Shown here: positions 35,955-45,909 of the stretch, piece after piece
Numbering within the stretch: the stretch's first letter is position 1
How the letters are laid out: every line of letters begins with the position of its first letter
NCBI RefSeq assembly: GCF_009905535.1
Contig: NZ_JAAALA010000023.1
Span: 1 to 64,000, forward strand
Direction: 5' to 3'
DNA from: Caulobacter sp. SLTY
Lineage (GTDB): Bacteria; Pseudomonadota; Alphaproteobacteria; Caulobacterales; Caulobacteraceae
DNA: 64,000 nucleotides
Made by a program: the position numbers and the translations under genes
The notes under the pieces: generated by a model
The model's database searches: none
What the model saw: the letters and a program-made list of their open reading frames with translations, nothing else
What the model was told of the DNA's origin: nothing

Positions 35955-36084
35955 GTGATCCCGGCCGCAGGGCGAAGGCCGGAGAGCCGGGACCCAGGGC
36001 CACAGGCGCAGGCGGCTGGAACAGCGAGATCACGCCCTCCTGGGTCCCGGCTCTCCAGCCCTTCGGGCCTCCGGCCGGGATGAC
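35955..36084. repeat. 130-bp palindromic intergenic repeat (GGAGAGCCGGGACCC type)
   Basis: GGAGAGCCGGGACCCAGG (35981-35998) is exactly complementary to 36039-36056, and outer arms ATCCCGGCC/GGCCGGGAT extend the dyad with a few mismatches. It fills the whole gap between the convergent molybdoenzyme and lipoprotein genes. No coding capacity. Confidence 0.8.
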
Positions 36085-36089
36085 GCAGA

Positions 36090-36563
36090 TTATTGCGGCT
36101 TAAATTTCGCCCAGTCCTCGGCCGAGATGCCGCAGCCCTTCAGCTCCAGGTCGCCGACCTTGACCACCGCCTCGTAGGGATAGACCCGGTCGCTCATCCC
36201 GTCGGAACAGGTCTTGGCGGTGACCGTGGCGGTCAGGGCGGGGGTGGTCCAGGTCGCCTTGCCGCTGCTGGCCGCCAGGGATGCGTTGGCGCCGGTGACC
36301 GCCGGTTCCGGATCAGGCCGGGTCAGCACCAGGGTCGTTCCCTTCACGTCCACCCGCCAGAAGGGCTCGGTCCCCGACAGCACGAAGTCCTGGCGGAAGG
36401 GGGCGGCCGGGTCAGTGGGCGCGACCACCTGTGGTTGGCCGGGGGCCTGGGCGGGCGGCGGAGCGTCGGCGGGCGGCACGGCTTCGCCGCCGCCGGGCGC
36501 TTCGGGCGCGCAGGCGGCCAAGGCCAAGGCGGCGATCAGGGCGGGCGGGACGAAGCGGCGCAT
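36090..36563 (-). CDS. Lipoprotein with GTEPFW (COG3650-like) domain
   Basis: The 157-aa product has a lipoprotein signal (VPPALIAALALAAC, Cys at about 19), then a Pro/Ala/Gln-rich linker. The mature domain (about 58-157) contains GTEPFWRVDVKGTTLVLTRPD, the GxEPFW signature of the COG3650 group, followed by ALTATVTAKTCSDGMSDRVYPYEAVV and ELKGCG, where two Cys could form a disulfide. The domain usually occurs in bacterial envelope lipoproteins of unknown role, sometimes next to META/HslJ-type domains. It is divergent from the DNA methyltransferase gene. Confidence 0.82.
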   Translation of the reverse strand: MRRFVPPALIAALALAACAPEAPGGGEAVPPADAPPPAQAPGQPQVVAPTDPAAPFRQDFVLSGTEPFWRVDVKGTTLVLTRPDPEPAVTGANASLAASSGKATWTTPALTATVTAKTCSDGMSDRVYPYEAVVKVGDLELKGCGISAEDWAKFKPQ

Positions 36564-36619
36564 GGCGGTTTCCTGTTCGGGCTTTGCGCCCGCGCGACGC
36601 AGGTTAGACTCAAAGTCCG

Positions 36620-37735
36620 ATGAGTCGAAACGGCCTCACCTTCTACGAGTTCTTCGCCGGCGGCGGCATGGCGCGCCTGGGCCTGGGCGCGGGCTGGGCC
36701 TGCGCCTTCGCCAACGACTTCGACCGGGTCAAAGCCGCAGCCTATCGCGCCAACTTCGCCGACGCCGTACATCACCTGCGCCAGGGCGATGTCTGGGGCC
36801 TGACGCCTGAGACGCTGCCGGGCCGGGCCGACCTCGCCTGGGCCTCCAGCCCCTGCCAGGACTTCAGCCTGGCGGGCGCGCGGGCCGGCCTGGGTGGCGG
36901 ACGGTCGAGCGCCTTTTTCGGCTTCTGGTCGCTGATGCGGGCGCTGAACGCCGAGGGCCGGGCGCCCCGCACCGTGGTGGTGGAGAATGTGGTCGGCCTG
37001 CTGACCTCGCACGGCGGTGCGGACTTCACCGCCCTGGCCCAGGCGCTGGCGGACGAAGGCTACCGGTTCGGAGCGCTGGAGATCGACGCCGCGGCCTTCA
37101 CCCCCCAGTCGCGGCCCCGGGTGTTCATTGTCGCCACCCGCGAGCCGCCGCCGGCCGTCCTGATCGGGACGGGACCGTTCCAGACCCCCGCCGTGCTGGC
37201 CGCTCGCGACCGCCTGCCGGCCGGGTTGCGCAGCCATTGGATCGACTGGCGACTGCCGCCGCCACCGGCCCGAAACACCGCCCTCGCCGACCTGCTGGAG
37301 CCTGATGACGCGGTGGCCTGGCGCAGCGAGGCCCAGACCGGCGCCCTGCTGGCCCAGATGGCGCCGCTGCACCGCCGCCGGCTGGACGCCGCCGGGCCGG
37401 GGCGGTGCGTGGCCGCCGTGTTTCGCCGCACCCGCGCCGGCGTCCCCCGCGCCGAGATACGGCTGGACGGGGCGGCGGGCTGTCTGCGGACCCCGCGTGG
37501 GGGCTCCTCGCGCCAGATGCTGATCGTCGCCGAGGGCGGGCAGATCCGCTCCCGCCTGCTGACCGGACGGGAGGGGGCCCGGCTGATGGGCCTGGCCGAC
37601 GACTACATTCTGCCGCCCAGCCAGACCGGCGCGCTGCAGGTGGTCGGCGATGGGGTGGCCGTGCCGGTGGTGCGTTGGCTGGCCGAGCATCTGCTGGAGC
37701 CGCTGCTGGCCGGCAGCGCCCGCGCGGCGGCCTGA
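36620..37735 (+). CDS. C5-cytosine DNA methyltransferase (Dcm-like)
   Basis: The 371-aa product transfers a methyl group from SAM to C5 of cytosine in a specific DNA site. Motif [20 protein letters not shown], motif [13 protein letters not shown] with catalytic C79, motif VI ENVVG (122-126), motif VIII QSRPRVF (163-169) and the C-terminal motif IX/X region ([21 protein letters not shown] ... [16 protein letters not shown]) are all present, with a target recognition region of about 110 residues between. No restriction endonuclease is adjacent. A vsr mismatch endonuclease lies 1.9 kb downstream on the same strand, which suggests a Dcm/Vsr-type solitary methylation and repair pair. Confidence 0.92.
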   Translation: MSRNGLTFYEFFAGGGMARLGLGAGWACAFANDFDRVKAAAYRANFADAVHHLRQGDVWGLTPETLPGRADLAWASSPCQDFSLAGARAGLGGGRSSAFFGFWSLMRALNAEGRAPRTVVVENVVGLLTSHGGADFTALAQALADEGYRFGALEIDAAAFTPQSRPRVFIVATREPPPAVLIGTGPFQTPAVLAARDRLPAGLRSHWIDWRLPPPPARNTALADLLEPDDAVAWRSEAQTGALLAQMAPLHRRRLDAAGPGRCVAAVFRRTRAGVPRAEIRLDGAAGCLRTPRGGSSRQMLIVAEGGQIRSRLLTGREGARLMGLADDYILPPSQTGALQVVGDGVAVPVVRWLAEHLLEPLLAGSARAAA

Positions 37736-37817
37736 TAAAATACGATCAAACCAGTCGGGATTGAGATTGCCGTCCGGGCGCCCTAGCTTTGTCCCATCCC
37801 CACCCCGCGAGACCGCG

Positions 37818-38794
<977 letters not shown>

Positions 38795-38795
<1 letters not shown>

Positions 38796-39199
38796 TGCGC
38801 AGGGGCTGGATCGTCCTGGCGACCTCGCTGGCGCTGTGGGCGACAGGCGCCGGCGGAGCCCTGGCCTGCCGTTTCGCGCCGCCCAAGAACCCTGCGGAGC
38901 ATCTGGCGCGGGCGGATGTCGCCTTCGTGGGGCGGGTGATCGGCACTCGGCCGCTGCCGGGGCGCGAGGGTTGGATCGAAACCCGCTTCAACGTCGTGCG
39001 AACCCTGAAGGGCCGCCCCGCCAAGGTTCGGGTGGTCCAGCAGTACACCCCCACCACCTGCGACTATGTGAGGTACAGACCCGGTCAAACCACGCTGGTC
39101 CTGGCAATGGTCAACGAGGGTCGCCTGGGAACCTCCACCATGCTGGCGCCGCATTTCCCCCTGATCGAGTACGAGAAGGCGGCCCGAAGGTCCCGATGA
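38795..39199 (+). CDS. Secreted TIMP-like protein, first of a tandem pair
   Basis: The 134-aa product has a signal peptide (LATSLALWATGAGGALA) cleaved just before Cys 25. The mature part reads CRFAPPKNPAEHLARADVAFVGRVIG, then RFNVVRTLKGRPAKVRVVQQY and TTLVLAMVNEGRL: a Cys at the mature N-terminus followed by an OB-like beta-barrel pattern with 'ADVAFVGRV...F.V.RTLKG', as in TIMP/netrin-like bacterial proteins. The next gene is a clear paralogue. Start and stop overlap cysK and the paralogue. Bacterial members of this fold have no established target; protease inhibition is a possibility only. Confidence 0.72.
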
Positions 39200-39609
39200 A
39201 ACGCGCACCGACCCTGCTGATCGGGGCCCTCGCCATGGTGGCCGTTTCCGCCTCCGCCGCCTGGGCCTGCAGCTGCGTGCGCTACAAGAGCGCCGCCGAG
39301 CAGTACGCCAAGGGGCAGCTGATCTTCATCGGTCGGGCGGACGGGCGTGAAGTCCTGAGCCGCGACGGCGGGCCGCCCCCGGCCGCTACGCGCTTTGTCG
39401 TCCAGCGGACCTTGAAGGGCGAGCCGCAGAAGATGCGCCGCATCGTCCATGGCGAGGCGACCGGCGGCATGTGCGGCATCCGCTTCCAGCGCGGCCGGAC
39501 CTATCTGGTCATCGCCTATCGCAACGAAGGGCGGTGGCGCACCAACAGCTGCTCGGCGCCGCAGTTTCCGCGCGCCGAGTTCGAGCGGCTGGCTCAGCGG
39601 GGCCGGTGA
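39196..39609 (+). CDS. Secreted TIMP-like protein, second of a tandem pair
   Basis: The 137-aa product has a signal peptide (LLIGALAMVAVSASAAWA) followed by mature CSCVRYKSAAEQYAKGQLIFIGRADG. The CxC at the mature N-terminus is the layout used by TIMPs to chelate metalloprotease zinc. Then come RFVVQRTLKGEPQKMRRIVHG, CGIRFQRGRTYLVIAY and a C-terminal Cys. It shares order and spacing with the preceding gene but keeps more cysteines. The ATG overlaps the preceding stop (ATGA) and its own stop overlaps the vsr GTG start. Role as a metalloprotease inhibitor is inference from the fold pattern. Confidence 0.72.
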   Translation: MKRAPTLLIGALAMVAVSASAAWACSCVRYKSAAEQYAKGQLIFIGRADGREVLSRDGGPPPAATRFVVQRTLKGEPQKMRRIVHGEATGGMCGIRFQRGRTYLVIAYRNEGRWRTNSCSAPQFPRAEFERLAQRGR

Positions 39610-40010
39610 CCGACGTCTACAGCCCGGAGAAGCGCTCGGCCGTCATGCGCCGCGTAAAGGGCCGCGACACCACGCCCGAGCTGAAGGTCCGGCGTCAGTT
39701 GACGGCGCTGGGCGCCCGCTACCGGCTGCACCGCAAGGACCTGCCGGGCAAGCCGGACATCGTCATGGCCGGCCGGCGGCTGGCGATCTTCGTCCACGGC
39801 TGTTTCTGGCACGGCCACGACTGCGCGCGGGGGGCGCGGGTGCCCAAGGCGAACCGCGACTACTGGCTGGGGAAGGTGGGGCGCAACCGGGAGCGGGACG
39901 TCGTCAACCGGGCTGCGCTGGAGGCGGCCGACTGGCGGGTCGAGACGGTGTGGGAATGCGAGATGAAGGACGAGGCGGCGCTCACCGAGCGCCTGCGGGC
40001 GTTGCTCTAG
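39606..40010 (+). CDS. vsr: Very short patch repair (Vsr) DNA mismatch endonuclease
   Basis: Vsr nicks 5' of the T in T:G mismatches created by deamination of 5-methylcytosine at Dcm-type sites. The 134-aa product starts at GTG 39606. Residues fall on the E. coli numbering: D51 in KPDIVM, H64, F67, W68 and H69 in FVHGCFWHGH, with C66, H71 and C73 for the structural zinc and a fourth candidate Cys at 118. N-terminal SPEKRSAVMRRVKGRDTTPE also matches. It is the last gene of an overlapping cysK operon instead of directly following its methyltransferase. Confidence 0.95.
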   Translation: MTDVYSPEKRSAVMRRVKGRDTTPELKVRRQLTALGARYRLHRKDLPGKPDIVMAGRRLAIFVHGCFWHGHDCARGARVPKANRDYWLGKVGRNRERDVVNRAALEAADWRVETVWECEMKDEAALTERLRALL

Positions 40011-40067
40011 ATTCGTGCTGGTCGCGCGTTTGATCCGACTACCGGGTCCCGCTAATCGGAACGCGCT

Positions 40068-41810
40068 CTAAGCCGCCGCCCGTTCCGCGCCCTCGCCCAG
40101 GGCCGTCTCCAGCGCCGCGTAGAGCTGGCTCGGTTCAATCGGCTTGGCGACGTGGCCGTTCATGCCGGCGGCGAGGCAGGCTTCCCAGTCGCGGGCGGTG
40201 GCCGAGGCGGTTATCGCGATGACCGGGGTATGCTGGTTGGGGCCCTTCATGGCGCGCAGCTGGCGGGTGGCTTCGCGACCGTCCATGTCGGGCATGTAGA
40301 CGTCCATCAGCACGACATCGAAGGGCTCCAGCGCCAGCCGCTCCAGAGCCTCTTCGGCGGAGGCGGCGGTGGCAGGGGCGATGCCCAGCGGGGCCAGGAC
40401 CAGGGCGATGGCCTGGCGGTTGACCGCATGGTCGTCGACCACCATCACCCTCGCCTGGACGGCCTGGGGCGCCTGGGCCGTGGCGGGGGCTTCGGCGGCG
40501 GGCAGGACGAGGTTGAGGGTGAACACCGCGCCTTCGCCCGGCGCGCTGGCGACGCTGAGGTCGCCGCCCATCAGACGGGCCAGCTCGCGGCTGATCATCA
40601 GGCCCAGGCCGGTGCCGCCATGGGTGCGGGCGGTGTGGGCGCCCAGCTGCTCGAAGGGGGTAAACAGCCGCTCCAGCTGGTCGGGGCGCATGCCGGGGCC
40701 GGTGTCGGACACGGCGATGGTCACCGCGTGGTCGCCGGCCTCGGTCGTCCCACCGCCTAGGCGCAGGGTGACCGAACCTTCCTTGGTGAACTTCAGGGCG
40801 TTGGACAGCAGGTTGTTGATCACCTGGCGTATGCGGGTGGGGTCGCCGCTGACCCAGGCGGGCAGGTGGCGGGCGCCCTGGATCCGCATGTGCAGGCCCT
40901 TCGCCCGCGCCTGCGGCCGCCAGGCATGGACCGCGTCCAGCACCGCCTGGCGCAGGTTGAAGTCGACCGCCTCGACGCTCATCCGGCCGGCTTCCAGCTT
41001 GGACAGGTCGAGCATGTCGTCGAGCAGGACGGTCATCATCCGCCCGGCCTCGCCGATCAGCCGGCCCTGGGCGTGGCCGGCCCGTTCGGTCTCGGCGGCG
41101 CCGGCCAGGATGGCGCTGATCGGGGTGCGCAGCTCGTGGCTGATCATGGCCACATAGGCGCTCTTGGCCTCGGTGGCGGCGACCGCTTCAGCCCGGCGGT
41201 CCTCGGCCTCGGCGTGCGCTTCGTCCTGGGCGCGGCGGGCTTCCTCGGTGGTCAGCCAGGCGCCGATGATGTTCAGCATCACCAGCCCTACGGCGATCAT
41301 CATCGTGGACAGCACCGGCCCCGGCGCGGTGGCCAGGTCCATCAGGGGCAGGGTCAGGAGGTAGAGGCCATAGGGGACGCAGGCGGCGGCGAAGGCGATG
41401 CGGCTGCCCCGGCAGATGGCGATCAGGTTGGTCATCGCGGTGGCCACGACGATCATCGCCAGGGCCGGGCCGTAGCGGTCCACCCCCTGCCAAAGGGCCG
41501 GGGCCAGGGCGCCGAAAGCGATGGACGAGGGCAGGAAGGAGATCAGGGCGACCTTGGCCGCCTGGAACGGTCCGTCGATCGGCCGGCGGGTCAGGGCCAT
41601 GCCGGTCCAGTGGTCGATCAACTGGGTCGCCAGATAGGCGCCGGCCCACAGCCAGGCCCAGGTCCAGCCGAAGGTCAGCTGCAAGGCCAGCGCCACCCCG
41701 AAGGCGGTGAGGAGCCGCACGGGCATATGCTTGCGGCGAGTGGCGACCACGGTCGCCAACCCAAACCGGTCCGCGGCCCTGCTGGCCGACGTGGCTGTTT
41801 CCCCTGACAT
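40068..41810 (-). CDS. Membrane-bound hybrid sensor histidine kinase
   Basis: The 580-aa product has about six TM helices in the first 185 residues (around 32-48, 50-66, 88-106, 114-132, 137-157 and 167-187) forming an integral membrane sensor with almost no periplasmic domain. A short coiled coil (190-215) leads to HisKA with H225 in MISHELRTPISA, a HATPase (NNLLSNALKFT, DTGPGM, GGTGLGLMI) and a receiver with D503 in VVLMDVYMPDMDG, ending at VAKPIEPSQL. It is a single transcription unit, with no cognate regulator nearby. The signal is unknown, probably a membrane property or lipophilic ligand. Confidence 0.92.
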   Translation of the reverse strand: MSGETATSASRAADRFGLATVVATRRKHMPVRLLTAFGVALALQLTFGWTWAWLWAGAYLATQLIDHWTGMALTRRPIDGPFQAAKVALISFLPSSIAFGALAPALWQGVDRYGPALAMIVVATAMTNLIAICRGSRIAFAAACVPYGLYLLTLPLMDLATAPGPVLSTMMIAVGLVMLNIIGAWLTTEEARRAQDEAHAEAEDRRAEAVAATEAKSAYVAMISHELRTPISAILAGAAETERAGHAQGRLIGEAGRMMTVLLDDMLDLSKLEAGRMSVEAVDFNLRQAVLDAVHAWRPQARAKGLHMRIQGARHLPAWVSGDPTRIRQVINNLLSNALKFTKEGSVTLRLGGGTTEAGDHAVTIAVSDTGPGMRPDQLERLFTPFEQLGAHTARTHGGTGLGLMISRELARLMGGDLSVASAPGEGAVFTLNLVLPAAEAPATAQAPQAVQARVMVVDDHAVNRQAIALVLAPLGIAPATAASAEEALERLALEPFDVVLMDVYMPDMDGREATRQLRAMKGPNQHTPVIAITASATARDWEACLAAGMNGHVAKPIEPSQLYAALETALGEGAERAAA

Positions 41811-41871
41811 GGGGGGAGAGTGCGGCGCCGCGTCCTAACACTCAGTGAAAGAACGCGGGTCGCCGATATGG

Positions 41872-42384
41872 TTAATGACCCGAATCGGGGATTCGGGCCG
41901 AGCTTTCGGCCTGGGCAGGCAAGCTCGGAGGTTCAACGACGATCTCTGTCTTCACCGAGTTGGCGATGTAACAGACCTCGTGCGCCTCATGATGGAGGTG
42001 ATCGAGCTCTTTCGGCGTGGGCTGGCGGCCCTCGAAGGCGATGGCCGGGCGCAGGGCGACGCGGGTCACCGCGATCTTCCCCTCGGCCGTCTTGCGCATC
42101 ACGCCCTCGGCCTCGTCGCGATAGCTGAGCACCGAAAAGCCGGCCTTGGAGGCGATGTAGAGGAAGCTCAGCATGTGGCAGTTGGAGATGGCCGCCACAA
42201 ACATCTCCTCCGGATCGACGGCGTCGGCCGCCGACCAGGGGGCCGGCACCACCTGTGGCGAGGCGGAGGCGGGGATGGTGATCCCGGCGTCGAAGGCGAC
42301 AGTGTGCTTGCGGCTGTAGCGCCCGGCGATGAAGTCCTCGCCGGGCTGCAGGGCCCAGTCGACGGTGGCGGTGTAGCTGCCCAT
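41872..42384 (-). CDS. OsmC-family peroxidase-like protein
   Basis: The 170-aa product of the OsmC/Ohr fold reduces hydroperoxides with two cysteines. The redox pair is present: the peroxidatic Cys in AISNCHMLSFLYIASKAG and the resolving Cys in HEVCYIANSVKTEIVVEP. The N-terminal YTATVDWALQPGEDF and WSAADAVDPEEMFVAA also match. The start ATG shares one base with the stop of the VOC gene upstream (TGATG), so the two are coupled and may act together in detoxification. Confidence 0.92.
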   Translation of the reverse strand: MGSYTATVDWALQPGEDFIAGRYSRKHTVAFDAGITIPASASPQVVPAPWSAADAVDPEEMFVAAISNCHMLSFLYIASKAGFSVLSYRDEAEGVMRKTAEGKIAVTRVALRPAIAFEGRQPTPKELDHLHHEAHEVCYIANSVKTEIVVEPPSLPAQAESSARIPDSGH

Positions 42385-42767
42385 CAGGTGGTCTCCGGTG
42401 GGAAGGTTGCGGCTTCGATCTTGTTTCCGTCGAGGTCGCGGACGAAAGCGGCGTAGTAGCCGGTCATCGCTGCCTGGCGTGGGCCGGGTGGGCCATCGTC
42501 GCAGCCGCCATGGTCGAGGGCGGCTTGGTGGAAGGCCTGAACGCTGACCTGGTCGCGGGCGCGGAGGCAGATGTGGAGGCCGGTGTCGCCGGGCTCGGGC
42601 GTGCGGTTAGGGCGATGGTTCAGCCAGACCTCTGGATAACGCTTGCCGAAGCCGATGGTGGCTTCGCGCTCGACGAGACGGCGGTAGCCGAGTGGGGCGA
42701 GAACCGCCTCATAGAAGGCGGCGCTGGCGGCGAGGTCGCGGACCGAGAGGGAGAGGTGGTCGATCAT
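42384..42767 (-). CDS. VOC (glyoxalase/bleomycin-resistance) family protein
   Basis: The 127-aa product is one vicinal-oxygen-chelate module pair: MIDHLSLSVRDLAASAAFYEAVLAPLGYRRL, then the metal-site strands DTGLHICLRARD (His) and YYAAFVRDLDGNKIEAA (Glu). Proteins of this group include glyoxalase I-like isomerases, dioxygenases and drug-binding proteins; the substrate is not apparent. I chose 42767 because the fold begins there; the 23 upstream codons of the open frame come from a palindromic repeat. Coupled to OsmC. Confidence 0.88.
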   Translation of the reverse strand: MIDHLSLSVRDLAASAAFYEAVLAPLGYRRLVEREATIGFGKRYPEVWLNHRPNRTPEPGDTGLHICLRARDQVSVQAFHQAALDHGGCDDGPPGPRQAAMTGYYAAFVRDLDGNKIEAATFPPETT

Positions 42768-42803
42768 GCTGACCAGCCCCGCGCGGTCGTGCGAGCGGAC
42801 AAA

Positions 42804-42832
42804 TGGGTCCTCGGGACAAGCCCGAGGATGAC
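42804..42832. repeat. Solitary 29-bp arm of a palindromic intergenic repeat
   Basis: TGGGTCCTCGGGACAAG followed by CCCGAGGATGAC aligns base for base in length with the right arm of the 18332-18464 element (both TGG-TCCT...GGATGAC around an ACAAG centre), with the paired positions changed together so that the hairpin is kept. No opposite arm follows. It sits between the VOC gene start and the acyl-CoA dehydrogenase stop. Confidence 0.7.
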
Positions 42833-42860
42833 GCAAGGGGGTGGAGTGCGGGGCACGGCC

Positions 42861-44027
42861 CTACAGCGTCCTCGCGATCAGCACCTTCATGATCTCGTTC
42901 GTACCGCCGTAAATCCGCTGGACGCGGCTGTCGCGGTACATGCGGGCGATCGGGTATTCGGCCATGTAGCCGAAGCCGCCGAACAGCTGCAGGCAGCGGT
43001 CGATGATCTTGTTCTCCAGGTCGGTGACCCAGTACTTCGCCATCGAGGCGGTGGCGGCGTCGAGTTTGCCCTTCAGGTGCTTTTCGATGCAGTCGTTGAC
43101 GAAGACGCGGGCGACGGTCGCCTCGGTCTTGCACTCGGCCAGCACGAACTGGGTGTTCTGGAAGTCGAGGATCGCCTTGCCGAAGGCCTTGCGGGTCTTG
43201 ACGTAGTCGATGGTCAGTTCCAGCGCCCGCTCGATGGTCGCCATCCCCTGGACCGCGATGTTCAGCCGCTCCTGCGGCAGCTGACCCATCAGCTGGAAGA
43301 AGCCATGACCTTCGCCTTCACCTAGCAGATTGGCCGTGGGAACGCGGACGTCGTTGAAGAACAGCTCGGAGGTGTCGGCAGCCTCCTGGCCCAGCTTGTC
43401 CAGGTTGCGGCCGCGCTCGAAGCCCTCGGCCGTGTCCGTCTCGACCATGATCAGCGAGGTGCCGCGCGCGCCCTGAGTGGGGTCGGTCTTGGCCACCACA
43501 CAGATCAGGTTGGCGGTCTGGCCGTTGGTGATGAAGGTCTTGGATCCGTTGATGACGTACTCGTTGCCGTCCAGCCGCGCGGTGGTCTTGATCCCCTGCA
43601 GGTCGGACCCGGCGCCGGGCTCGGTCATGGCGATGGCCGTCACCAGTTCGCCGTTGGCCATCCGCGGCAGCCAGCGCTGCTTCTGCTCCTCGGTGCCGTA
43701 GTGATAGATGTAGGGGGCGACGATGGAGTTGTGGAGCGAGAGCCCGAACCCGTCGACGCCCTTGAGGCCCAGCTGCTCCATCAGGATGACCTCATGGCGA
43801 TAGTCGCCGCCCATGCCGCCGTATTCCTCTGGAATCGACAGGCAGGAGAGGCCCGCCTCGGCCGCCTCGTTCCACATCACGCGCTCGACCATGCCGTCCT
43901 CGCGCCATTTTGCGACGCGGGACTCCGGGGCGTGGTCCTCAAAGAACTTGGCCACGGCGTTCTCGAAGATGACGATGTCCTCGTCGGCCAGCGAGGGAGT
44001 GCGTTCGACTTGCAGGGCGGCGGGCAT
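42861..44027 (-). CDS. Acyl-CoA dehydrogenase (short/medium-chain type)
   Basis: The 388-aa flavoenzyme introduces a 2,3 double bond into acyl-CoA and passes electrons to ETF. It shows the ACAD N-terminal helical domain (FEDHAPESRVAKWREDG... GLSCLSIPEEYGGMGGDYRHEVILMEQLG), the FAD/substrate motif AIAMTEPGAGSDLQGIKTTA, FITNGQTANLICVVAKTD, and the C-terminal QLFGGFGYMAEYPIARMYRDSRVQRIYGGTNEIMKVLIAR with the catalytic Glu region. The ATG at 44027 lies 2 bases after the stop of the larger ACAD gene, so both are one operon, probably for branched or fatty acid breakdown. Confidence 0.95.
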   Translation of the reverse strand: MPAALQVERTPSLADEDIVIFENAVAKFFEDHAPESRVAKWREDGMVERVMWNEAAEAGLSCLSIPEEYGGMGGDYRHEVILMEQLGLKGVDGFGLSLHNSIVAPYIYHYGTEEQKQRWLPRMANGELVTAIAMTEPGAGSDLQGIKTTARLDGNEYVINGSKTFITNGQTANLICVVAKTDPTQGARGTSLIMVETDTAEGFERGRNLDKLGQEAADTSELFFNDVRVPTANLLGEGEGHGFFQLMGQLPQERLNIAVQGMATIERALELTIDYVKTRKAFGKAILDFQNTQFVLAECKTEATVARVFVNDCIEKHLKGKLDAATASMAKYWVTDLENKIIDRCLQLFGGFGYMAEYPIARMYRDSRVQRIYGGTNEIMKVLIARTL

Positions 44028-44029
44028 GA

Positions 44030-45820
44030 TCAGAAGGCCTCGGCGGGGAGTTGCATCAGGGTGGCTGAGCCGGTCTTCAGCTTGGCCAGGTGGGAGGTCC
44101 CTTCCGGGATGATCCGCTCGACGAAATAGCGGCCGACCACCAGCTTGTTGGCGTAGAAGGGATCGGCGTCGCCGGCCTTGGCGCGGGCGATGCAGGCTTC
44201 CGCGATCTGGGCCCACATGAAGGCCAGCCCGGTGATGCCGAACAGGTGCATGTAGTCGGTCGAGGCGGCGCCGGCGTTGTCCGGATTGGCCAGGCCATTC
44301 TGCATCAGCCACATGGTGGCCTCCTGCAGCTGGGCCTTCACGCCCGCCAGGCCGTCGGTGAACGGCTTCATCTGCGCATCGGAGCCGTGGGCTTCGACAT
44401 AGGCGTCGATCTCGGCGAAGAAGCTCATCACCGCTCGGCCGCCGTTGGCGGCCAGCTTGCGGCCGACCAGGTCCAACGCCTGCACCCCGTTGGTGCCCTC
44501 GTAGATCAGGGCGATGCGGCAGTCGCGCAGGTACTGGCTGGCCGGGAAGTGTTCGGTGAAGCCCGAGCCGCCGTGCACCTGCATGGCGTCGACGCAGACC
44601 TTGAAGCCCTTGTCGGTGAGGTAGCCTTTGAGGACCGGCGTCAGCAGGCCCATGTAGTCGTTGCCCTTCTGGCGCACCGCCTCGTCCGGGTGGCCGTGGG
44701 CGAGATCGCCCTGCAGGGCGGTCCAGAACAGGAAGGCGCGGCCGGCCTCGATGATGGCTTTCGAATCCAGCAGCATGCGGCGCACGTCGGGGTGGACGAT
44801 GATCGGATCGGCGGGCCCATCGGCATTCTTCGGGCCCGTCAGCGAGCGGCCTTGCAGGCGGTCCTTGGCGAATTCGGCGGCGGCCTGGTAGGCGGCCTCG
44901 GCCTGGGCGACGCCCTGCAGGCCCACCCCGATGCGGGCCTCGTTCATCATCACGAACATGATGCGCAGGCCGGCGTTCTCTTCGCCGATCAGGTAGCCGA
45001 CGGCGTCATCGTAGGCCATTACGCAGGTGGCGTTACCGTGGATGCCCATCTTCTCTTCGAGGCCGGCGCACTTGGCCCCCTCGTTGCGGGCGCCGACGCC
45101 GCCGTCGGCGGTGGGGAAGTATTTGGGCACGATGAACAGGCTGATGCCCTTCACCCCGGCCGGGGCGCCCTCGATACGGGCCAGCACCAGGTGGATGATG
45201 TTGTCGGCCATGTCGTGCTCGCCGGCCGAGATCCAGATCTTCTGGCCGGTGATCCGGTAGGTCCCGTCCGCCTGCGGGACCGCCTTGGTGCGCAGCAGGC
45301 CCAGATCCGTGCCGCAGTGGGGCTCGGTCAGGTTCATGGTGCCGGTCCATTCCCCGGTGACCATCTTGGGCAGGTAGGTCTGCTTCTGCTCGTCGGTGCC
45401 GCCGGTGTGGATGGCCGAATAGGCGCCATGGGCCAGGCCCGGATACATCGAGAACGCCATGTTGGCGCTGGACGACATCTCGCTGAAGCTGAGGTTGACC
45501 ACGTGGGGCAGGCCCTGGCCGCCGTAGGTGGGGTCGGAGCCCAGGCCCGTCCAGCCGCCTTCGCACAGCTGCCTGTAGGCCTCCTTGAAGCCCGCCGGCG
45601 TGGTGACCGTGTTGTCCGGATGCCAGGTGCAGCCCTGCTTGTCGCCGACGCTGTTCAGCGGCGCCAGCACCTCGCCGGTGAACTTGCCGGCCTCCTCGAT
45701 GATGGCCTTGACCACATCCAGCGAGGCGTCGGCGAAGGACGGCAGCTCTGCATACTGGTCGATCTTCAACACATCCTCGAGCAGGAAGACGTGGTCGCGC
45801 ACCGGCGGTTGGTAGGCCAT
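44030..45820 (-). CDS. Large acyl-CoA dehydrogenase, DmdC/AcdB-like with C-terminal extension
   Basis: The 596-aa product has the ACAD core (GLGSDPTYGGQGLPHVVNLSFSEM; GTMNLTEPHCGTDLGLLRTKA; KIWISAGEHDM; LRDCRIALIYEGTNGVQALDLVGRKL) in a longer frame with an N-terminal cap and a C-terminal helical domain of ~130 residues, the layout of the DmdC (3-methylmercaptopropionyl-CoA dehydrogenase) and related long ACADs. Catalytic Glu is in YEGTNG. Substrate not determined; DmdC-like enzymes also act on ordinary medium-chain acyl-CoAs. First gene of the operon; a MerR regulator gene lies directly upstream. Confidence 0.93.
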   Translation of the reverse strand: MAYQPPVRDHVFLLEDVLKIDQYAELPSFADASLDVVKAIIEEAGKFTGEVLAPLNSVGDKQGCTWHPDNTVTTPAGFKEAYRQLCEGGWTGLGSDPTYGGQGLPHVVNLSFSEMSSSANMAFSMYPGLAHGAYSAIHTGGTDEQKQTYLPKMVTGEWTGTMNLTEPHCGTDLGLLRTKAVPQADGTYRITGQKIWISAGEHDMADNIIHLVLARIEGAPAGVKGISLFIVPKYFPTADGGVGARNEGAKCAGLEEKMGIHGNATCVMAYDDAVGYLIGEENAGLRIMFVMMNEARIGVGLQGVAQAEAAYQAAAEFAKDRLQGRSLTGPKNADGPADPIIVHPDVRRMLLDSKAIIEAGRAFLFWTALQGDLAHGHPDEAVRQKGNDYMGLLTPVLKGYLTDKGFKVCVDAMQVHGGSGFTEHFPASQYLRDCRIALIYEGTNGVQALDLVGRKLAANGGRAVMSFFAEIDAYVEAHGSDAQMKPFTDGLAGVKAQLQEATMWLMQNGLANPDNAGAASTDYMHLFGITGLAFMWAQIAEACIARAKAGDADPFYANKLVVGRYFVERIIPEGTSHLAKLKTGSATLMQLPAEAF

Positions 45821-45861
45821 TTTCTGGTCCTTGTTTGGGATCTGGGAGCAGGACGCAAACG

Positions 45862-45887
45862 AGGGCCGCCCCTGTCGAGGCGGCCCT
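45862..45887 (-). terminator. Hairpin between MerR gene and ACAD operon
   Basis: AGGGCCGCC and GGCGGCCCT form a perfect 9-bp stem with an 8-base loop, 22 bases past the MerR stop. On the minus strand it is followed by CGTTTGCG, a weak T-tract. It may attenuate read-through from the regulator into the ACAD genes. Confidence 0.6.
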
Positions 45888-45909
45888 GTCTACGGGTATC
45901 GGAAGCTGG

